The notes under the pieces were generated by a model that made no database searches, was not told the origin of the DNA, and was given only the letters and a program-made list of their open reading frames with translations. This document shows positions 59,672 to 64,000 of a stretch of DNA of 64,000 nucleotides, piece after piece (position 1 is the stretch's first letter; each line of letters opens with the position of its first letter). Both the position numbers and the translations under genes were made by a program. Source of the stretch: Rhizobiaceae bacterium (GTDB lineage: Bacteria > Pseudomonadota > Alphaproteobacteria > Rhizobiales > Rhizobiaceae); the NCBI GenBank assembly GCA_023953775.1, contig JAMLJD010000001.1, forward strand, positions 62,001 through 126,000, read 5' to 3'.

Positions 59672-59698
59672 CTCATCCTGAGCTTGTCGAAGGATGAG
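59672..59698. repeat. Palindromic repeat of the CATCCTGAGCTTGTCGAAGG type
   Basis: CTCATCCT and AGGATGAG form the arms around GAGCTTGTCGA. This is a widely scattered repeat in Alphaproteobacteria. Confidence 0.65.
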
Positions 59699-59908
59699 CC
59701 TGTCGAACGGTTCGAACGACCGGAGCCAAAGTGAAGGCCCGTCCGGTAGGACAGAGGGGGTGAAAGACGTCAGCAGTGCCTTCGACCGCCCGAAGCCTCC
59801 AACCCCGCCAAAACGGGGACAAAACATCGACGCCTCGATCCCCCAACCCCTTTCTCCGCCAACCGGACGTCTCCTCAATTCCTCACCCTCACGGCCGCCT
59901 TTTTCCTC

Positions 59909-60736
59909 GTGCTCCTTCAGGCCGCGCCGTCCCATGCCCAGTGGTGCGGCAAGTCCGACGAGGCCCTCTTCGACGATCTTGGATCGATGCTTTGGGCAGG
60001 AAGCCCGCCGAGCGGCGAACGCCCCTACATCTACACGATGGCCGCGCCGTGGTGTCCTTACTGCACCCAGCTCTTCAAGACGTTCCAGTCGGACCGCTAC
60101 AGCTTCGATATCCGATACTTCGAGATCTGGCCCACCGGCGACGTTCACCGGAACCAGATCGCCGATGTGGCGCTGAACGGCACCAACTCGGCGCTGGCCC
60201 GGATATATCTCCAGCGAAAGTTCTCGCGCGACGGGATTTCCGATGCGCAGCGAAGCCTCGCCAACGAAGTCCAGGAAATCCTGAGCATCGTCATCGACGA
60301 GCGCTATCGCGACCGGTTCTCCCAGCCGAAAATGGCAAGTCCGACATCGATCGCGCTCCTCGACGGCAAGATCGTCGTCATCGAGGGCACGCCCAACCTT
60401 CAGGCGCTCGAACGGCTTTCCGGATCGATGCGCCGGCATGGACGGGACGACCGTCTCTCAGGCCTCGTGCGGGCCGGCATACCGTCCGAGGTCCCGGCTC
60501 CCGATGCCTATTATGCCGTGCGCGACAATGTCGAAATCCGCATCCTGCCCGACGAGAAGGCGGTCGGCGCGATCTGCCTCAAATACACGCAGGGCCTCCG
60601 CTTCGATGGCATCGTGACGGTGTCGGGCAGGGAGTGGCTGGTAACCCGCCCCTTCCGGCCCGATACGACCCTCCGGCTCTATGCGCTGAAGGATGATTTC
60701 GTTTCGGCGACGGTGCTTGATCAGCAGAAGCAGTGA
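59909..60736 (+). CDS. Exported thioredoxin-fold protein with CPYC motif
   Basis: This 275-residue protein has APWCPYCTQLFKTF near residues 47-60, the CxxC redox pair of a thioredoxin-like fold, resembling DsbG/DsbC-type domains. The remaining ~180 residues are not recognised. The only usable start is the GTG at 59909, which cuts the signal sequence: the hydrophobic run FLTLTAAFFLV is encoded in frame upstream but no ATG, GTG or TTG precedes it before the repeat cluster. The 5' end may have been altered when repeats entered. Confidence 0.6.
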   Translation: MLLQAAPSHAQWCGKSDEALFDDLGSMLWAGSPPSGERPYIYTMAAPWCPYCTQLFKTFQSDRYSFDIRYFEIWPTGDVHRNQIADVALNGTNSALARIYLQRKFSRDGISDAQRSLANEVQEILSIVIDERYRDRFSQPKMASPTSIALLDGKIVVIEGTPNLQALERLSGSMRRHGRDDRLSGLVRAGIPSEVPAPDAYYAVRDNVEIRILPDEKAVGAICLKYTQGLRFDGIVTVSGREWLVTRPFRPDTTLRLYALKDDFVSATVLDQQKQ

Positions 60737-60751
60737 GGCGCGGGAAGCCCC

Positions 60752-61315
60752 TCAATGATGCGCGGGCTTGGCCTCGTGCTTCTTCGGCGCCGCGCGTTCG
60801 GCGGCGAGCCGCGCCGCCTTGCCGTCGGCATTGTAGACCTCGGCCTTGAGATAGCGGCAGTTCTTGTCGTCGAGGATGCTGGTGCGGCGCGCGGCCGCCT
60901 CCCACGACAGGGTGGCGAGCAGCCCGTCGGCCTTGGCCTCCGCCTCGCTGGCCGCCTTCAGCGACGGCACCTGCGCCGCGCCGCAGGCATGGGCGATGAT
61001 CACGCCCAGCGCGTAGGAATGGGTGAACGAGGTCTCCGCCGCGATGTCGAGCGGAATGGCCGCGACCTGCACCGGGTCGGCCGCTTCCGCGCCGTCCGCC
61101 GCATGCCCGTCGGCCTCGTCGCCGTCCTTTTCGGCGGCGGCATGGGCGTCGCCCGCCGGCGCGAAATAGAAGGTCCAGCCGGCATAGCCACCCCCCGCAA
61201 GCACCAGCGGCATCAGCGCGAAAAGCGCCAGCTTCAGCTTCGAGCGCTTCTTGGGCGCGGCCTCGCCGTCATTGGTGCTGTCGTCGGCGGCGGCTTTGGC
61301 GGGTTTCTTGCTCAT
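60752..61315 (-). CDS. Single-span membrane protein, FliL-like N-terminus
   Basis: This 187-residue protein has a charged start (MSKKPAKAAADDS ... KKRSKLKL), one membrane segment (LALFALMPLVLAGGGYAGW) and an acidic Ala/Asp-rich linker, then a periplasmic domain with two Cys. The N-terminal part resembles FliL, but no flagellar gene is near and the later part does not match, so this is not named. It is convergent with the thioredoxin-like gene. Confidence 0.6.
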   Translation of the reverse strand: MSKKPAKAAADDSTNDGEAAPKKRSKLKLALFALMPLVLAGGGYAGWTFYFAPAGDAHAAAEKDGDEADGHAADGAEAADPVQVAAIPLDIAAETSFTHSYALGVIIAHACGAAQVPSLKAASEAEAKADGLLATLSWEAAARRTSILDDKNCRYLKAEVYNADGKAARLAAERAAPKKHEAKPAHH

Positions 61316-61386
61316 GGCGGCGATCCTACCGGCGATTGCTTAAATTCCGGTAATCGCGCCGCCGCGTGTGGCTATGAGCGGCATTC

Positions 61387-61478
61387 CGGCCCAAGGCGGA
61401 GGCGGCGACTTGCCGCCCGCCGGTCGTCCGGCGCGCTCGCGCAGGCCAGCGAGCAGAGCGAGCGTACGGGCTGTGAGC
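61387..61478 (+). repeat. 92-bp direct repeat, left copy
   Basis: It begins CGGCCCAAGGC, contains GCGGCGACTTGCCGCCCGCC and ends near GTGAGC, and aligns without gaps to 61585-61676 with few differences. It lies in a 437-base gap (61316-61752) in which I see no gene. Confidence 0.8.
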
Positions 61479-61584
61479 GAAAATACGGCCGAAGGCCGAG
61501 CATGCGACCGCATGCCGGGCGTCATCGCCCGCCCCCGCGGAGCGCCAGCCGCGCCAGCGGCGGTACGGCGCGTGAGCGAGACTG

Positions 61585-61676
61585 CGGCCCAAGGCCGAGG
61601 CGGCGACTTGCCGCCCGCCGGTCGTCCGGCGCGCCCGCGCAGGCCAGCGAGCAGAGCGAGCGTACGGGCCGTGAGC
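61585..61676 (+). repeat. 92-bp direct repeat, right copy
   Basis: Partner of 61387-61478 at an offset of 198 bases. Shorter fragments of the same element (GTGAGCGA...CGGCC) lie between the two copies. Confidence 0.8.
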
Positions 61677-61752
61677 CGAAAGAAAAGAGAGGAACACCCG
61701 CGCCCTCCCGCGCGTTCTGCCGGCAGATTTCCGCAAACAGGAATGGGGAGTT

Positions 61753-62334
61753 GTGCCCGTGAAGAAGCCCGACATCACGACCATCGCCAAGCCGGACATG
61801 ATGACCGCGCTGGCCGGAACAATCGTCAGCCTCGCCGCCACCGGCGCGGTCGCGGCCCTCACCGCGCGCCGGGGCGGCGACAGCTATGGCGGCATCGCGC
61901 GCTATCTGCCCGACACGCCCTCGTGGGGCGGACGCGAAAGCTGGTGGGGCTCGGACTGGCGCGGTGCTGACTGGCGCGCCCTGTCGCGGCGCCCGCGCGG
62001 CGCATGGCGCTCGGCGCGCGATGCCGGCGCGGATGCCTGGCAGCGTGCTTCCGACCGGTTGCCCGCGCTCGATGTCGGCGACTGGATGCCGTCGCGCATG
62101 CCCGGCATGCTGCCGGCAATGCTGGCTGGCGGTGCCATCGTTGCGGGACTGGCGGCCGTTGCCGACCACATTTATCGCCCCGCGCAGTTCACGCCGTCGA
62201 AGGACAGCCCGCTGCCGGAGCGCACCGCAACCGGAGCATTGGCGGTTCTTGCTCTGGGGCTCGCCGCCGGCGCCGTGGCGGCTTATGCCTCGGAGCCCGA
62301 ACCGAAACGCGGCCTGGCGCGCTGGTTCGGCTGA
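61753..62334 (+). CDS. Hypothetical membrane protein
   Basis: This 193-residue protein has hydrophobic segments near residues 18-36 (TALAGTIVSLAATGAVAAL), 118-140 (MLPAMLAGGAIVAGLAAVA) and 160-178 (GALAVLALGLAAGAVAAYA), with a Trp/Arg-rich loop (SWGGRESWWGSDWRGADWR). It starts with GTG at 61753 or 61759; GGGGAG lies upstream. I recognise no family. It is convergent with the transglycosylase gene. Confidence 0.6.
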   Translation: MPVKKPDITTIAKPDMMTALAGTIVSLAATGAVAALTARRGGDSYGGIARYLPDTPSWGGRESWWGSDWRGADWRALSRRPRGAWRSARDAGADAWQRASDRLPALDVGDWMPSRMPGMLPAMLAGGAIVAGLAAVADHIYRPAQFTPSKDSPLPERTATGALAVLALGLAAGAVAAYASEPEPKRGLARWFG

Positions 62335-62346
62335 GCCGGTCTGCGC

Positions 62347-63027
62347 TCAGCCGCGGCGGCGCTTGCGGTCCTTGCCGAGGCCGGTTTCCTCGAGCAGGCC
62401 CTTGCGCTTGGCGTCGTAATAGTAGCCGCGCGAATAATACCGCACCGCGAGGTCCTGGTTGCCGTCGGCGGTCAGATAGGCCCCGCGCAGATATTTCACG
62501 GCGTAGCGCAGGTTGGTCTCGGCATCGAGCAGCCCGTGGGCCGGGCCGGCATAGCCCATGCCGCGCGCGGTATCGTGGCGGATCTGCATCAGCCCCCAAT
62601 AGGGTCCGTTGCGCGCCCCCGGATCGAAGGTGCTCTCGCGCTTCACCACGCGGCGGACCAGTTCCACCGGCACGTCGTAATGCGTCGCATAGCGCGCGAT
62701 CAGCGCGTCGAGTTCGGCGCTGCGCGGCGCCACCGGGCGGACCAGGCCGGCGGTGGCGGCAAAGTCGGTTTCCGCGAACTGAGCCGCGCCGCGCCCGTCT
62801 GGCGTTCGCCCGGCGAACGATGCCGGCGTGAAAGCGACCGTATCGGGAAGCTCGGCATCCGGCGGCGCCGTTTCGGCGGCCATGCTGCGCGCGGCCAGCC
62901 CGTCGGAAGGCGCTACGCCGGTCAGGAGATCGCCGCCGGTCGCGCTGCAGCCTGCGAGCACGCTTGCCGCCAGCATGGCGCCCAGCGCCGAAGTCGGAAT
63001 GAGATGAGCCAAGGTCAACCTGCCCAT
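62347..63027 (-). CDS. Lytic transglycosylase lipoprotein (SLT domain)
   Basis: This 226-residue lipoprotein has a signal ending in the lipobox LAGC (Cys26), then a low-complexity linker and an SLT domain: VKRESTFDPGARNGPYWGLMQIR with the catalytic Glu and LRYAVKYLRGAYLTADGNQDLAVRYY. It cleaves the glycan strand of peptidoglycan in the periplasm. The start at 63027 is set by the signal peptide. It stands alone, divergent from the alkyltransferase gene. Confidence 0.9.
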   Translation of the reverse strand: MGRLTLAHLIPTSALGAMLAASVLAGCSATGGDLLTGVAPSDGLAARSMAAETAPPDAELPDTVAFTPASFAGRTPDGRGAAQFAETDFAATAGLVRPVAPRSAELDALIARYATHYDVPVELVRRVVKRESTFDPGARNGPYWGLMQIRHDTARGMGYAGPAHGLLDAETNLRYAVKYLRGAYLTADGNQDLAVRYYSRGYYYDAKRKGLLEETGLGKDRKRRRG

Positions 63028-63172
63028 TGAATGGTCTGCCCCCTGCCCGCCCCTCCATATCGCGTTGCCGTCACATGCGCAATCCGGGTTCAGGACTTGT
63101 CAGGAAACGGGTGTTCGCGCTTTGTGCCGACATGCCAGACATGCTAGAAACGACGGTGAAAGGCATCCCGTG

Positions 63173-63730
63173 ATGAGCGATCGTTTCCGCCACATCTTCG
63201 AAACAGCCGCCGGCTGGTGCGGCATCGCCTGGGGGCCTGCCGGCGTCACCGGCTTCGTCCTGCCGATGCGCGACCCTACAGCGGTCGAAAACAGGCTGGC
63301 GTCCAAGGGCGGCGATACAGAGCCCATCGACGCTCCTCGTGGGGATGCCGCGCTCTGGGTTGCAGCCGTTCGCCGCTACTATGACGGCGAGGCGGCCGAG
63401 TTCGATGACGTTGCCGTCGACCTGTCGGCGCTCGACGCCTTCGACCGCGACATTCTGGAGGCCGCGCGGCGTCTCGCCCATGGCGAGACGACCACCTACG
63501 GCGAACTCTCCGCGCGTGCCGGACATCCCGGCAAGGCGCGCGAGACCGGCGCCGCCCTCGGGCGCAATCCGGTTCCGCTCATCGTGCCGTGCCACCGCAT
63601 CCTCGCCGCCGGCAACAAGATAGGCGGGTTCTCCGCGCCCGGCGGCAGCACGACCAAGGAGCGCATGCTCGCGCTGGAAGGCGTGCGCCTCGGCCCGCCC
63701 CCGTCCGCCCAGGCTTCCTTCGGCTTCTGA
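63173..63730 (+). CDS. ogt: Methylated-DNA-[protein]-cysteine S-methyltransferase
   Basis: This 185-residue suicide repair enzyme takes the alkyl group from O6-alkylguanine onto its own Cys. The active site PCHR (IVPCHRILAA, residues ~140-150) and the helix GETTTYGELSARAGHPGKARE are clear, followed by GGFSAPGG. The N-terminal domain is divergent, as usual. The start at 63173 has AAAGG upstream. No ada-type regulator domain is fused. Confidence 0.92.
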   Translation: MSDRFRHIFETAAGWCGIAWGPAGVTGFVLPMRDPTAVENRLASKGGDTEPIDAPRGDAALWVAAVRRYYDGEAAEFDDVAVDLSALDAFDRDILEAARRLAHGETTTYGELSARAGHPGKARETGAALGRNPVPLIVPCHRILAAGNKIGGFSAPGGSTTKERMLALEGVRLGPPPSAQASFGF

Positions 63731-63854
63731 CTCAACGTCAGGCTGCGGCCGGTTGCGCAGCGATTCGAGCGCCGCCATACTCAATGCACCTGATTCGTTT
63801 TCGGTCCGCGTACGCCACAGCGTAAGACGAAAAGACAAAGTGGACCGCGCATCC

Positions 63855-64000
63855 ATGCTCAAGCCTCCCGACGACACGGTCAAACGCCGTCTGACCGAGC
63901 GCTCCCACATCATCATCGCCGTAGCCTTCCTGATCGAACGCGGCATTTCGCGCGACGACATCGCGGAGGAACTGGCCCGCTGTTACTATGTCGACATGGA
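63855..64000 (+). CDS. Start of a small hypothetical protein (3' truncated by window)
   Basis: An ATG at 63855 opens a frame that runs off the window: MLKPPDDTVKRRLTERS, then a hydrophobic helix HIIIAVAFLIERG and SRDDIAEELARCYYVDMD. The last part resembles the small helical proteins of unknown function common in Hyphomicrobiales. No ribosome site is evident. The end is not seen. Confidence 0.5.
   Translation, partial: MLKPPDDTVKRRLTERSHIIIAVAFLIERGISRDDIAEELARCYYVDM

Larger units (their letters stand above)
59011..59908. other. Gene-free interval built of intergenic palindromic repeats
   Basis: No gene is supported in these ~900 bases. They contain at least three perfect or near-perfect hairpins (59220-59250, 59626-59646, 59672-59698), a second partial CCTCATCCTGAGG at about 59386, and short direct motifs. 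The last hairpin has the CATCCTGAGCTTGTCGAAGG type that is scattered in many alphaproteobacterial genomes. It looks like an accumulation of several repeat families between the orphan antitoxin and the thioredoxin-like gene. Confidence 0.7.

Noticed and set aside
59000-61760. A CRISPR-like repeat arrangement
   Set aside because: The repeats are of different families, unequal spacing and palindromic; there are no regular spacers and no cas genes.
60755-61762. A ~335-codon plus-strand frame opposite the FliL-like gene and across the 92-bp repeats
   Set aside because: It encodes Arg-rich text duplicated by the repeats and is antisense to a protein with clear membrane features.

Overview
The window is high-GC DNA from an alphaproteobacterium, most likely of the Hyphomicrobiales (Rhizobiales). 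The evidence is a carA / GatB-YqeY / dnaG / rpoD neighbourhood, a soluble NAD-dependent formate dehydrogenase of the FdsGBACD type, ATGA-overlapping operons, GANTC sites and a CtrA-type TTAA-N7-TTAA box at the rpoD promoter, and a DUF4189/HlyU/YpfJ-type gene complement. No rRNA, tRNA, CRISPR array, intact transposase or integrase was recognised. Layout: 0-8 kb holds small metabolic genes (SDR, FKBP, a divergent VOC/TetR pair with two operators, ketopantoate reductase, GST, YjbQ, a hydratase-family enzyme, a zinc peptidase). 8-16.6 kb holds a frameshifted TadG/von Willebrand-like gene, an MFS pump under a perfect palindrome, carA (frameshifted), GatB/YqeY, an ArsR-SRPBCC-DUF1801 operon and a Na/Pi cotransporter. 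16.7-21.8 kb holds a BrnT/BrnA toxin-antitoxin pair, then dnaG and rpoD, closed by a strong terminator. 21.9-29.3 kb is a complete formate dehydrogenase operon (fdsG, fdsB, a DUF4287 gene, fdsA, fdhD/fdsC, fdsD) behind a LysR regulator and a perfect operator-like dyad. 29.4-33.3 kb holds Mrp, a PaaG-like isomerase, DUF4189, a DksA/TraR protein and a frameshifted DUF4336 gene. 33.4-40 kb is the most unusual stretch: two exported caspase-family proteins with long helical repeat tails share an 889-bp, almost identical N-terminal block, and a small exported protein resembling the von Hippel-Lindau beta domain lies between them. A third, more divergent caspase-family gene at 49.4 kb decays into a frame-shifting array of TPR remnants. 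40-48 kb holds a flavin monooxygenase, a variant type II dehydroquinase, an orphan TRAP binding protein, two tandem GntR regulators, and an aldehyde dehydrogenase/DUF779 unit whose GAF-HTH regulator has two matching palindromes. 53-56.5 kb is carB, damaged in its first 0.9 kb and clean afterwards. 56.6-59 kb is an AT-rich, probably acquired gene (PIN-like, membrane-anchored, one frameshift) followed by an orphan antitoxin-like gene and a cluster of palindromic intergenic repeats. 60-64 kb holds small exported or membrane proteins, a lytic transglycosylase lipoprotein and an O6-alkylguanine-DNA alkyltransferase. Sequence quality: single-base indels break the TadG-like gene, carA, the DUF4336 gene and the AT-rich gene, and they are dense between about 50.9 and 53.95 kb. 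Because both halves of carbamoyl-phosphate synthase are affected, sequence error is at least as likely as real pseudogene formation, especially in the 50.9-53.95 kb block. All functional calls come from reading motifs by eye; no database search was run.
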